From assembly GCA_963575645.1 (NCBI GenBank), contig OY754467.1, positions 310,001 to 374,000 on the forward strand: a stretch of DNA of 64,000 bases, given 5' to 3'. Source of the DNA: Xanthostigma xanthostigma (lineage: Eukaryota > Arthropoda > Insecta > Raphidioptera > Raphidiidae). Both the position numbers and the translations under genes were made by a program. The notes beneath the pieces are model-generated. The model searched no databases. It had not been told where the DNA came from and saw only the letters and a program-made list of their open reading frames with translations. Of this stretch, positions 35,101-48,874 are shown in pieces. The first letter of the stretch is position 1, and each line of letters opens with the position of its first letter.

Positions 35101-38100
35101 AAATGATCGCTAATATAGTTACTGTGGTTACGTAAATAAATAATTACGTACACTGTAAATCTTTTTACCAATTTATCAATTAAAACATCTACAAATAAAT
35201 TTATTATGTTGGCGGTTGAATTACCACCATAAAACCATTTAATTATTTGGATTTTTTCCCGAACAGTATAAATAGCCATTTTATCAATAATTTCACTATT
35301 GAATACTGACATTTGATAAAATTGTGATTTTTACTGTAGAAAACAAAGACGATACTATCAGATTGAATAACCATAGTAACTATTAGCGATCATTTATCTT
35401 ATTCTTACTTACTGCTGTAGTGCTTTATATAATATCGTCTCTGTCTTACACACAGAATGTTCTATGGACTGTTTTGATTTGATACAATCTGTATACTAAT
35501 AGATAGCGGATGCCTATCCTTGAGCATTGTGCGGATTGGTTCCAATTAGAAGCCATATGGAAGCCATTTTGTACGTGGAAAACGCCGTAAAAATCGCGCG
35601 GGATTCAAAAAGATTAAATATTCTATAATATGATGTTAATGGAAAAACAATAAAACTCGCAGTAAACAGTGATATTTCGCTCCAAAACCTATTTTTATAT
35701 TGAAACGTTTCAAAAATTACAAAACTGAGCATAAATATAATATAAAAGCTTATTATTATTTATTGAAGAGTTCTAATCAGACGTTAATCAAAGATTAGAA
35801 CATTTTACATTGTCAGATTGGCATCAATCCCAACTAGCAAAGTTGCTCTGTAATTTTAAAATTAACGAACGGTTCTGTTTTTTTAATGTTGTATTACTGT
35901 CGTCCAAAAGCTATTTTGTTCTGTTGCTGTCACCAAGATGAGTATTTTATCATCGGCAGCTAAATTGTTTTATAAAATAGTACTAAGAATGTTCTTAGAA
36001 CAAAATTATAAAATATTAAAGAGAGTTAGATTTTTACTGTTCAGTAAACGTTTATACAACAATTCTTATGCAACATTTTTGCTGTCGAAACAAAATTGTT
36101 TTATAGTGGCTATATAAAGGCAACCACTAGGATCATTTGGTTACTTTAGAAACAATTATAAAATACTTTTTTAAAAGCTGAGCTGAACAAAATAAAATAG
36201 TTTTGTAATGCCGTTTTCTGTCACAGTATTGCTGCACAGAACATTATTTAATGCGCCAATAGCCTTTATCCGAGTATTTTATAATAGAATCATGCAAAGC
36301 CATTATACAACACTTATCGAATAGTTATAACTCAAAAAAATACTTTTTAGAACGAAAATGTTTCCATCAATATTTTTATAAAACAAAACTACTCAAGTAA
36401 GGTTCGCCTTATTGATTTATTTTATCAGTTCTGCGGTTGTGCTGTCAGAATGTTAAGCAAGTGGAAAGAAGTAAAAAGAAGTGGAGCTTTTCGCAGATAC
36501 TATGCAATTTTGAGTAATAATGAGTAATAATGGCCATGAAACAGTAACTAATAATAACAGTGGATTAATTTTAAAAAATCAACCTCCAGAAGAGCATGCA
36601 GTCTACGATACCGATCTTTTAGATGAAAAACCGCAGAACTGATAAAATAAATCAATAAGGCGAACCTTACTTGAATAGTTTTGTATTATAAAAATATTGA
36701 TGGAAACATTTTCGTTCTAAAAAGTATTTTTTTGAGTTATAACTATTCGATAAGTGTTGTATAATGGCTTTGCATGATTCTATTATAAAATACTCGGATA
36801 AAGGCTATTGGCGCATTAACAATATGTTCTGTGCAGCAATACTGTGACAGAAAACGGCATTACAAAACTATTTTATTATTGTTCAGCTCAGCTTTTAAAA
36901 AAGTATTTTATAATTGTTTCTAAAGTAACCAAATGATCCTAGTGGTTGCCTTTATATAGCCACTATAAAACAATTTTGTTTCGACAGCAAAAATGTTGCA
37001 TAAGAATTGTTGTATAAACGTTTACTGAACAGTAAAAATCTAACTCTCTTTAATATTTTATCATTTTGTTCTAAGTACTATTTTCCTACAAGATAAATAC
37101 TTATATTCTAACAGATTAATTATATTATGAAATAACTTTGTTGTTGCATTAAGTACGCCCCTGTATAGATAAATAATTTAATACAAAATGTATGTTTTAT
37201 AAAAGTGACGTATAGAGCATATCTATTTTATAATTATCACCGCCTAGATAAATATGTTTTATAAAGCGCAGCCATTTTTTGGAGCTAATGTAGACAATGT
37301 ATTCTCCGACATTTTTGGAATTTGCAAACAACAGACGATTTTTTTTATCAATTGCCTGTTTTAGCTAACAAAAATTTAATTCTGATACTTTTTTTTGTAA
37401 TTATATACACATTTAATGAAAAAAAATTAAAAAAAATATTTATTTATATTCACTACCGTAAAATGGGGTGACTTTGACCAATTTTTAGGTTTGAACTAAA
37501 ATTTCTATGTGAAGACTACAAAAATTCAGGGATATTGTTTTTTGACAATATGGGTATTAGGTAGTACTAGCGTTAAGGGAAAGTAGTATCTTTAGTTTGT
37601 TTACCATTATCAAGAAAAAAAATAAAATGGCGTAATAGTCAACTTCACCCCAAATGGGGTGAAGTTGACCACAGCTTTAATTTTCATTCTAATTGTTTAT
37701 TTTAGCTAGTTGGGGTTAGTTTGTCCACAGGAATATGAAAAGAACATTTTATGAAACATTTATTTAAAAAAAAACGAACATTAAAGTCCGAACAACCTAA
37801 ATAATGCAAAAAAGTAGGAATTAAACAGTTTACTTTAAATCAGATTGAAATTAAGCAGTTTACGTCAACAAAAATGTATATAAATATCACTAAAACTACT
37901 TTCAAATATAAAAAAACATTTTAGCTAAAATTAAACGCCGAAAGGTCCAAATTAAACAAAAATTCCCCTCTGCGACCGGTTTTGGGTTCGTACAATTAAT
38001 ATTAATTAATATGTAGGTATTTATTAATATTTTTTTAGAAGCCTGAGTTGCACTTATCTTTCCTTCTAAAACCTCTTCTAAGCATTTTTCTAATGTTTCT

Positions 38101-41100
38101 TCACTATAATCTTTAAAAACTCGAGCACCTAAATATATTCTCGGCATATCATCAAATTACACTTTTAAATAATTAAGAACTCAATTTTACAACCACTCAC
38201 ATTCATTCATCAGAACAAACCGCGTTGCTAGAACAGTACAGACACACAAGACTGCAAGTTTTTGCAAGACTCTGCAAGCTAGTCAACTTCACCCAGGCGG
38301 TCAAGTTAACCCCAAAATCGTAAAAATATTGTCAAAGTTGAATATTTAGAATACTGCGATCCAGTTATTAAAGTTATGTAAAATATGATAATAAAGTGTT
38401 GACACAGAAAAATCACGTTATTAAAATAACGAAACATATTAGTCGTAAAGTTTCTGGTTTTGCAAATATTAATGATAGTTTGAGCACTACGAATTTTCAT
38501 TAACTTTCATATATGACTTTGGCTTCGTATGTATCATGTATAGATAAAAATTAAAACATTTTGTTTACATGAAAACTTTTGACAATATATTAGCTTAATA
38601 TTTAAGCAATAAAACTTCCGAATAATTATATCAATACGGAAAGTATTTAGCACTGAAACATTTTTTTAGTTTTTGGTCAACTTCACCCCAGTGGTCAAAG
38701 TCACCCCATTTTACGGTATTTATTATTTTAATATAAGAAATATTTAATATTTTTATGGCGCTTCAAAATTTTAGCACATATACCCTATATATTGCACATA
38801 AAAATTTTCGTCGCATGTCAAATTCACCTTTCTACTGGCCAAATTAGATATTTGTCTAGTTATAATCTATATGTAATGTAACAAATATTCAGACATGGAA
38901 GCCATAATGTTAATGCGTTTTTATTAGAGTTCCCTCGAAAGCAATTTAGAACATTATTTGTATTTAGTTCCATTATTGTGGTATTGCAACAAAATTGTTG
39001 CATAGAAGAAATAAAATCATGCTGATAGAAATATTTTATAATGGTTCGATTAATATTTTATAAAGGTCTTAAAAATAAGACACAATTCAGTTGTATAACT
39101 GTTTTCTAAAAAAGTATTTTATAATTATTTTATATAACTTTTATTAAGATTCTATATACGTTTATAAAACTATTATATAATAGCTTTCGTAGTCAATATA
39201 CAACAAATTATAGAGCTAATTTATTTTATAAAGTGTGCCCATTTTGGTTCTATAGATGTTTTGTAAACATTGTTAAAATGTTTATATCAACATTCTTGTT
39301 TTATAAAAAATGTTGTATAAACGTTCTTGCAACAGTTATAAAATATCAAATTGTTACTTGGGATGCTTGTCAACCTTGATGCCAAATTGACAATGTAAAA
39401 TGTTCTAAGCTTTTACATTATATTTATGCTCAATTTTGTAATTTTTTAAACGTTTCAGTATAAAAATAGGTTTTGGAGCGAAATATCACTGTTTACTGTG
39501 AGTTTTGTCGTTTTTCTCAATAATATTATAATTATTGTATAATTGAGAGCAGGCTTGTTACTGGACACTCATTGTCTGTTAGCCTGCCAGATTTACAAAT
39601 AAAATAAAATCATATTAAAAAATAATAAATATTATTGAATCTCGCGCGCTTTTTACGGCGTTTTCCACGTACAAAATGGCTTCTAAAAGGTACAGGAGGC
39701 GGTAGTGTATCCGCAATCTATTAATATGTATATCTGTCGCCGGGATATCCGTGATTTTGTAATTTCACTAGTGAAATTACAATATCACGATTGACAAAGA
39801 TTCGTGATATTATAATTTCACTAAGTGAAATTATAATATCACGGGTTTGACAATATCCCGGCGATATATCTATGGAACAGACGGAATGGTTACCGCAATT
39901 ATCGCTATCTCTTTCTGTCATTTGGTTTGCGCAGTCCAGACTAGTACTATGTATTATGTAATACCTCATTGGCGTAATCGAGTTTGAGGGGTCCTCGAAG
40001 CACACGTTCTAATCCGAGGAGAACTGGTCGAAGTATCAAATGTATTTCCAATTTATTATTAAAAATAACAAACTAAAAACGTGATAATTGGTACTAGGTC
40101 AGGACAACCCGGACAACTGGTGGTCTCGGTTACACTATACAAAGTTTAACGGTAAGATGTGTGGTAAAAAAACGTCAAATTGCCATTCGCACAGATATTG
40201 ATACGAAACGATTTTTATTATTTATCGGAGACCAATCTGACGTTTACATCTTTCTTATTTAGAAGTTAAAACCGACATGAATTTTACTTACTGAATAAAT
40301 GACGCGCCCGTTTCTGATTTCTAGCGATAAGAACGACTGATCTTTTCCGATTAGGAACAACAAACCTTCCCTCGCGCGCGTTTTGAATTCCAAACCGATC
40401 GTCGTGCGTCGACTGTTTATGTAAGGCAATCCGTTGAGAACCGCGTAGCCCTTGCCTCCGAAACGGTATCCGGTGCTCGGAGATAGATTTAGCTTATCTC
40501 TGAAAAAAAAAAAAATTGGTTGTTTGTAAAGTCGGTTTACGGACGATAGTTTTATGTGATAACGTATTCCGCTCGAAGGTCAGGCGGAACGTGACACATT
40601 TCGGAACGTTACACTTTTTCGTGCATGCAGCCGGTGTTTCATCAATTTATAAGACGTTATCACGTCAAAAAAAATTAAAATGCGTTACGATTAAAAACGT
40701 ATTTACGATATGGTATACTTTTGCTTTAATTAAAATAAAAACTAGCGTGACCTGTGCGAATTATTCGCACTAAATAAGTATAATAATTATCACTTTACAA
40801 AATTATTTTTTAAATATGATTGCAGGTATTCAATTCGTTTCTAATTTTGCACACTGCTTATAACGTTCTTCTTTTTGTTGTAAAAGAAATATTTTACTAA
40901 AATTGTCATATAGAGGCGCAAGTAGCAAAAGCGTTGTTCAGCGTTGCCCGTCAGATGGCAGTATGCAGTATTTACAATATGATGGTCAGATGACAGATCG
41001 AAGTGTTAACGTTGCGCCGTCAGATGGCAGACATTGTTCAGAGTTTAATTAATTTACAAAAACAATAGCAATAATAAATTTTTTAGTTGTCGATGTCAGT

Positions 41101-44100
41101 AGAGCAAGCAATTATCTGTAAAATGATATATAATTTATGTGGAGAAATTGTGTGTTTTTTTCTAAAAAGGGAGGCAAACATCTTAAACCTTAATATATAT
41201 ATGATGCAATTGAGAAATCATTCCATCGAATCTATTCCGATGATTCAGAACTCTGATAAAAAGTGGTGCCGTCGAGGCGGTCTTAAAAAAAAAAGCTCTA
41301 CGAAGTTCTAATTACCTCTCCCGAGCGCCGTTATTATTTCCGGTCGCATCGACGAAGTTCCACAGTGAGACGGGCTGTTCCCCGACCATGACCTCTTCGA
41401 TTTCACCTTCAAAAGACGACGGCCTGTTCTTGAGCTGAATGTTAAATGTTGGAGGGTAGCCGCCCACGAATAGTTTCGATTGTTCTTGGTCCAAGTTGAA
41501 TATCGAGCTGAACCCTTGCAGTGTCTGTTCCTTGACGTATTTTCTCTCTTTTCCATCTTCGTCCTCCTCTCTTATTGTCATTTTAACGTTTTGACCGGTT
41601 CTGAAATAAAAAATTTGTCAAAATTGTCTTTTTACCCACGACGGAACGGAGCATGTATATGCGTTTAGGGTGAGAGATTGTTTGTTTGTTTGTTTGTTTA
41701 TTTGTGCACTCAAATGTCGCCATTTATCTGGAAAACGGTTTGATCAATTCAGATGCGGTTTTCTGTACAGGGTTTATAATTCATCTGAGATGGTTCTTAG
41801 ATAGATATTACGATGGTTACGCCCCAGGGGGCGCTGCACTGCACAAAAAATTAATCGTAAAAATGAATTGTACAGCAACGTATGCTGGGTTGCCTACACA
41901 ACGGGCATTTAATCGGCTTTCTCTGTAACAGTGTCAATTTCTGTACATAATACATACTGATAGCCTGCTACATTGTGTACGCTAGTTCAGACCATCTGAA
42001 CTCACTTATACAAAATCTCTAAAAAGTTTAAAATAAAACAAAATTGAAAATTTTGAAAAAACCCACGACGAATGTAAATGTTAAAATAGAAAAAGAATTA
42101 AATAAAATTCTAAAATCCCCCGACTTAACGCAGGTAAATAACCAAAGAAACTCCGTCGGGGGGCTGCCATTCGCTGCCCTGAATTAAGAATAGAAGAATA
42201 TAAATTGCAATATTGCAATATTTTAGTTCATTTCAGGGCAGCCAAATGGCAGCCCCCGACGGAGTTTCTTTTGCGTTAAGTCGGGGGATTTTAGAATTTT
42301 ATTTAATTCTTTTTCTATTATAACATTTACATTTGTCGTGCGTTTTTTCAAAATTTTTAATTTTGTTTTTTAACGAGTGAATTTTTCTTGTGTAACTGAA
42401 AAAGGTTACCTTTCCACAATCACTTGATACCATACGTCGTCGGCCACGACTTTATTGCCGATAATTTTTTCGGGTCCGCTTCCCAAATCCACCGTCAACA
42501 CCGGATATCCGTTTTCGACTTCGAGTGCCATGAAGTCGTCCGATCTAGTCTTCCTCAGTTTAGTTCCGATCTCGTTGCCCAAATATAACAGAAATCCGTC
42601 CGGATTCTTCGTACGGAAATACGCCGATACTTTAGTGGACGTGCTTTGACTGGCCAGGTCGGGCGGATTTTTCAGTTGTATCGTCGTATTGCGGAAGAAT
42701 TTCACTCCGACTTTGATCCTGTTCGCTTCGTCCCGGGCCTCCGCTATCAGCTGATTCAGTTTGTTGATCTTGTCTTCGATGTCCGACACGTCCTGCTGCC
42801 ATTCGTCCTGATTCGGCCGCGGCGCGTCGATCAGCCGCGATATGTTCGGAATTATGTTCTGAACTTGCAACAGCTGTTCGTGGGCCGCCGCCAAATCTTT
42901 CTGCGTGTCTGCTATCGTTTTCGGCAACATGTTTGCCGCGTCCATGTCCTTCGGCAACTCGGCGTTTATGTCCTGTATCATTTCCAGAGCCACCTTGGCT
43001 ATTTCGTTGGCGCTGTCGACCTGTGCCGTCGCTTCCTCGGCTAGAGGCTGCAGCGGCTTGACTTGAGCTCGATTCAGATGTTTTTCAATGTTACTTATCT
43101 CGTCTTCGACGTACACGTTCGATCCGTTTATTTGAGTTATCGTTTTCTTAGCCCCGTCCAGCTGAGGCTGCAGCTGCATCTGCGTCTTATCCAAAGCGTT
43201 TCGTCCGTTCTTCAATAGCTCGTCCGAATTCGTTTCGGACTGTACGGTGCGCTCGTCTAGGCCGGCGCCGAGATCGGTGGCGTTTACGGTCGAGCCGTTC
43301 GCGCTTTCGACCGTCTTCCGAGCCGCTTCTATGGCTTCGGCGATGTCTCTGTAAGCGTTCGCCGCGTCTAAGCCGGGCTGATACTTTTCTCTACTCTCCG
43401 ACAAAAGACTGTCGAGCTCTTGAGCTTTGTTAGAAAGCAGTTGCGCGTGCTCGTGGGCGTTGAACAGAACTTCGCGCGCCTCTTTGAAACCTTTATCTTT
43501 ATCGATCACCGACTCGTTGAGTTTATTTTTTATCCTGTACAATTCGAGCTGTCCTTTCCCGATTTCCGTGTAATACTTTTTAGACGAACCGAGCAAATCC
43601 GTCGCGTTTTTCAACAAGGCGTCCGCTCGCTCGATATTATCGTTCGCTTCTTTGTTACGATCCTCGGTCGCTTTGACTTTAGATAAAACGTTAGAAGCTC
43701 GATTTTCCGCGTTCAGTCTCTGAATTTCTTGAGCTTTACTTTGAGTGTTCGAACTGTGATTTTTTAAATCTTCGAGTCGGTTATCGAACTCCGTAATTTG
43801 GCGTCTGAGTTTCTCGTAAGCTTCGGTTTGGTTGGCGATCGGATGAGTGAAATTGACCATGTCTTGTACGAGTTTTTCTGCTTTTTGCAAGAACGCGTCG
43901 GCGTCGTCCTGATGCGGTGCAAACGATTTATTCTTTATCAAATCGAGCATATATTGAGCGTCCAGCAGCGCACTGTCGATTTTCAAACCGGTGCCGACTT
44001 CGAGCGAGTGCGTCAGTTCGTTGATATCGCCGACCGCTTTGCGAGCTTCGAAAACGGCGCTATTTATATTTTCCAGCACTTGTTCGGCGTATTTTTTAAC

Positions 44101-47100
44101 ATCGCCCGAATTCGGCACGGAAGCTTTCGCGTTTTCAATTGCGTATTCGGTTCTTTTGTTCAGATTGCGAGAATCTTGTTCCAGACTCTCCAGTTCCTGT
44201 TTTATCGACCTCAGATCGACTCGGTCCGGATCCAACTTCCTGACTTCCGGTTCGAGTTTGGTAACCGTAGAATTTATGTAGTTCAGTCGTTGAGCCGTAA
44301 AATAACCGGATGCCGTGTTCTGAAAATCAGTAAATAAGCATAAAAACAGGGATTTCGGATCACGGAAAAAATCGTTTGTTTTTTCATTCAAATAGAGAGA
44401 CAGAATATAGCTTAGCGAGTGCGGTAACACGCGAGTGGAATATTCTCCTTCGATCAATGGTCGCACATAATATTTTATTCAACTAGCACGAATAATATGT
44501 AATCGGGGCCCTGATAAAAGAGGGAAAAATAATAAATCACTTCATTGATTGACGTACCCACCGCCCTCGATGCACACAAGATGGCCCTGACTTTCGCTGA
44601 ATTGCGATGCTGTTTTCATATATACAAATCGCTACTGCGTTCCTATTGGCCCAGAAACTATGCAGTTATTATTCATTATTGTACGCTTCCGCTCACTACT
44701 GCGTTCCTATTGGTCCAGAAAATTTATTATCGTACAGTACGGCCCATTATTAGCAGTCTACGCGTCAACATGAAGTAATTTATTATTTCTCCCGAATTTA
44801 GCAGGGCCCCGAAATTATATATTACTCACGCGTGTTGAATAAACACGTTTTCTCGCCTGTTAAACAACATATTCTAAAACTTCGGAAAATTCGTAAAAAA
44901 ACAAAACTTCAGATTCCGTTACTATTTTAAATATACTATAGGCTCGTACTCACATTAAAATCTACGATGACCGGATCGATGAGATTCTTAAGCGCGTCGG
45001 TGACGTCGAGTAGATTGTGCACGCACTTGTCGCACTCGAAACATCCCTCTTCGGGTTCGAGAACCCACCGATACGGACAGTGGTCGCACTTTTCTCCGAT
45101 CACGCCTTGCAAGCACTCGCACTGTCCGGTCCGGGCGTTACAGCCGAGACCGACGGAGTACTCCGTGTTGCATCCGCACGAAACGCATCCGTCCGAAGTG
45201 TAGTTCCAGTAGCCGGATATGCATCGATCGCAGCGCTGTCCGGTGGCGCCGGGCCGACATCGACACTGACCGCTCGCGTCGTCGCACTGACCGCTCAGAG
45301 ACGCTTCGGAACAACTGCACGGCTGACACCCGCGCCCCGTCCAGAAACCGTAGTGTTCGAGCTCGCACCTGTCGCATTTTTCGCCGATCACGTTCGGCCA
45401 GCACTTGCACTGGCCGGAGCTGCTGTCGCAACTCTCCGTCCCGTTTTGATCACACACGCAACCTGGTTACACGAAATATCATAAAATACGAAGCTCCTGT
45501 AGGATAATAATTCGTCTGTCCGTTCGTCCATATGTATGTCTGTCACAATCAAATTTCTCTGGACTAAAAAAACGTATCTAGTTTAAATCTATATCTATAA
45601 AAATCAATGCCACTTTCCGTTGTAATTTTTTAACTCAAGAACGGGCTCACCCATCCAAACCAAATGTTTAGGCTTTGTTTGGACTATTTAGTAGATGGTT
45701 TATGTGAAGTTTGCACAAAATCGGTCGAGCGGTTCTTCATTTATCACATTTTTTGTAACAAATGAATTCAAATGTACTATGTATATGTGTGCGTGTACTT
45801 TTCTCAGTTTTTTAGCGAGCCGTCGGTGTTTCATATCGTTTACAGGCTTTTTTTGAAATAAATTGTCAAACGCATTTACACAAACGGTAAATTTTGAACT
45901 GTTGAAGTGAATTACATGTATGTATGTGTGTTTCTTTATTTGAAAAAACATATTGTGTGCATACGGGTGTTTTATTCTTTTGTAACAGATGGAAGCACGT
46001 CGATTTAAAAATTAATTATTTAATGACATTTTTATATATATTGACGTATGCAGTCATATATATTTCCATACACACATATACGCACATGTATATTTTAAAA
46101 TAGCTAGCAATTAATAAAATAATTTTTTATTTGAATAAATGAATTTGATGTTCCAATGAAATTTTTTTTTTATTTCACTTTATACGTAGCGAAGCACGTA
46201 CCGGGCCGCTAGTTTGGAATAATTATAAAGCTCACTGACTCCGCACTCGTCCTGTTTTTTAAATAAAATTCAATAATGCTGCTTTTACAAAATTATACGA
46301 AGACTTACTCTGACAGTCCTTCAAATTAACGGCATCTCCGAAGTATCCGGGGGCGCACAGACCGCAGGCTTCTCCGTAAGTGTTGTTTAAACACTTTAAG
46401 CATTCTCCGGTGACCGAATCACACGACCCTATTTCGTCCGGGTTGATATTCCCGGAACACGAACACGGCTTACAGTAATCACCTATCGGGGGAAAATTTT
46501 TTATTTTAGAGAAACCGATGCAGTATTTTCAACAAACAGAATGAAATTGAAAAATTAATGAAAGGTTTTTGTGTACGATTAAAAACTTCTGAATTTTCGA
46601 CTCTACTGAGGTAGAAAATATTTCATGTATTTTTACAATTAACAGTGTTCTAAAAGCGAGACACATTTATTATTATTTTTACAATAAGTCACAGAAACAA
46701 TTTCTTGCGTATCTCGAAAGACCGACGCAAGAACAAATCAGTATTAAATTTAAGTGCCGTACCGACGATCTCGGGTCTTCCGTAGAAACCGGCAGCACAC
46801 GATTCACAGCGAGCTCCGTAATATCCGGGATTGCATTCGCAGCTAATTCTGTTGCCGTCTGGTGACACTTCACAGGCCGATGCGAAACTAAAATCATCGT
46901 TCAGAATTTTATAGTAATATTTGGAACGCGTCTGTGGGTGGGATTTTTTTGTTCACTTATTTTTATTGGTCTGTATTTTGATCTGTTTTCAAACTAAAGA
47001 ACGAACAATCGGTTGGAGAGTTGAAATATCTTTCAAAAATTGTTGAGCTGATGGTGCCTCTGGCGCCATATTTGAATTTCCAAGAACTTATTTTATGCGA

Positions 47101-48843
47101 TAAGATTTTTTCTCGACTTTGTCCGAACTCGTACCGTGCATCGGCACAGACTTACTTGTTGGAAGGCTGCGGAAGGGGGCAGGCGCATATCAAGCAGTCC
47201 ATCGGAGTTCCGTTGGTCGCATCGCCGTGGTAACCTATGTTGCAGTATTCGCAATGATCGCCTCGGGTGTTGTGCTTGCAATCCTGAAATACAAAAGTAA
47301 AAGATAACTGCCACCGCGGAGGCTTCGATCCGAGGGTCGAAGCCAGATCGGCCAGAAAAAAGTTCACTTACAAAACAAACGCCGGTATCGACGTCGCACT
47401 CATCGGAGTGTCCGTTGCACTGACAGGGCACGCACAAGCCGCCGTACGGACCGGTGTTCGTGCGGTAATGTCCCGGAGCGCATTCTTCGCAAGACAGTCC
47501 CTTGTAGTTCGGAGGGCAGTGGCACTTTTCGACGGCGTAAGCCATCGTAGAATTCAACTGATATTTCTCGCTGGCCGTATCTAAAGACACGCTAAGCAGT
47601 CTAAAAAACAAAGACGGAACGTGTATATTTTTTTACCGGTCGATATCGATGTTTCTCGACGACAAACAAAATATGAAATCGAACCTGGTAGTGACCGGAG
47701 CGTCCCAGTAGGTCGCTCTGATATATATTCCCTGTAATTTTTCCAAAACGAGCATTATACTTTCGCGAGTGGCCGGCGCCCCGTTCACAAATCTGAAATT
47801 GCCTTCGACGATTTCTACGGAAGAGTGGAAATCTACCAGCGCGGCCGGTTGCTCCAGCGATTCGTATAGCAAGTAAATATCCGATCCGTATAATATTACG
47901 TCGGCACCTCCTACGGCCGATCCTAAAAAAAAAAATTTGAAAAGAAGTTTGACCCTGCAGGCCATCCCTGTAACTTCCCGCTATTTTCGAGTTCAAAACG
48001 CTCAAAAAAATATAAAATATAGCAAGAAGTTTATTTTTTAGCTCTTCGAGCTCAAAAAAAAACACTTTGTTACGAAATTTTCGTTCACGATATCTCATGA
48101 ACAAATGAGCCGATTTTGATGCGGTTTGCGGCGATCGACGCAGTTTTTATAAACTAAGAAAGTAAATTATTACAAAAATATCGATTTGATAAGAATTTTA
48201 CGAGTAATTATAAAAAAATACTTTTTTCCTAATTTTTGGTTCACGTTATCTCATGAACAAATGAACCAATTTTGATCTGGTTTGCGGCGATCGACGCAGT
48301 TTTTTTAACCTAAGAAAGTAAATTATTACAAAAAAATCGATTTGATAAGAATTTTACGAGTAATTATAAAAAATTACATTTTTCCTAATTTTTCGTTCAC
48401 GTTATCTCATGAACAAATGAACCAATTTTGATCTGGTTTGCGGCGATCGACGCAGTTTTTTTAGCCTAAGAAAGTAATTTATTACAAAAAGTCGATCTGA
48501 TAACAATTTTAAGAGTCATTTTAAAAAAACACTTTTTTACTATTTTTTCGTTCACGGTATCTCGTGAACAAATGAACCGATTTTGATGCGGTTTGCGGAA
48601 ATCGACGCAGTTTGTTAAGGAGAAGAGCTGATTAGATTTTGGAATTAATCGGTTTAGTAGTTTAGAAAATATTTTACAAATATAAATTTTTAAAAATTTT
48701 TGAAACTTGTTTTTTTTAAATTTCTCAAAATTTTTTGGGCCGAATCGTTTCAAATTTTCAGGAAGTCTAAGTTCACCAAGATCACGTCAGATGCCGCAAA
48801 CCGCGTTTCAGTCGGACACTCCGTTCAAAAGATATAAAAGGTT

Positions 48844-48874
<31 letters not shown>

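Larger units (their letters stand above)
35490..39725. mobile_element. 4.2-kb nested inverted-repeat composite G in the LG2 intron
   Basis: The outer arms (about 35497-35850 and 39365-39724) are complementary, sharing AGAAGCCATTTTGTACGTGG, AAACGCCGTAAAAA, AACCTATTTTTATA and TTTGGAGCGAAATATCACTG in inverse. Inside lie a second palindrome (about 35985-36435 against 36632-37085), many short TTATAAAAT-type subterminal motifs, and a complete pogo-type element (37456-38716). Only a fragment of a coding start is visible, at the palindrome centre. It is a composite of DNA transposon sequence; no capsid, polymerase or integrase was seen. Confidence 0.75.

Noticed and set aside
42646-44337. Several plus-strand ORFs of 80-180 codons opposite the LanA coil exon
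   Set aside because: They lie antisense to a GC-rich coding exon and have no protein-like motifs; typical mirror frames.
45138-45431. Long Arg-rich minus-strand ORF in a second frame of LanA exon 21
   Set aside because: It is an out-of-frame shadow of the Cys-rich LE repeats; the true frame gives eight-Cys modules and joins its neighbours.
48058-48620. CRISPR-like array
   Set aside because: Units are contiguous tandem repeats without unique spacers, in an intron of an animal gene.
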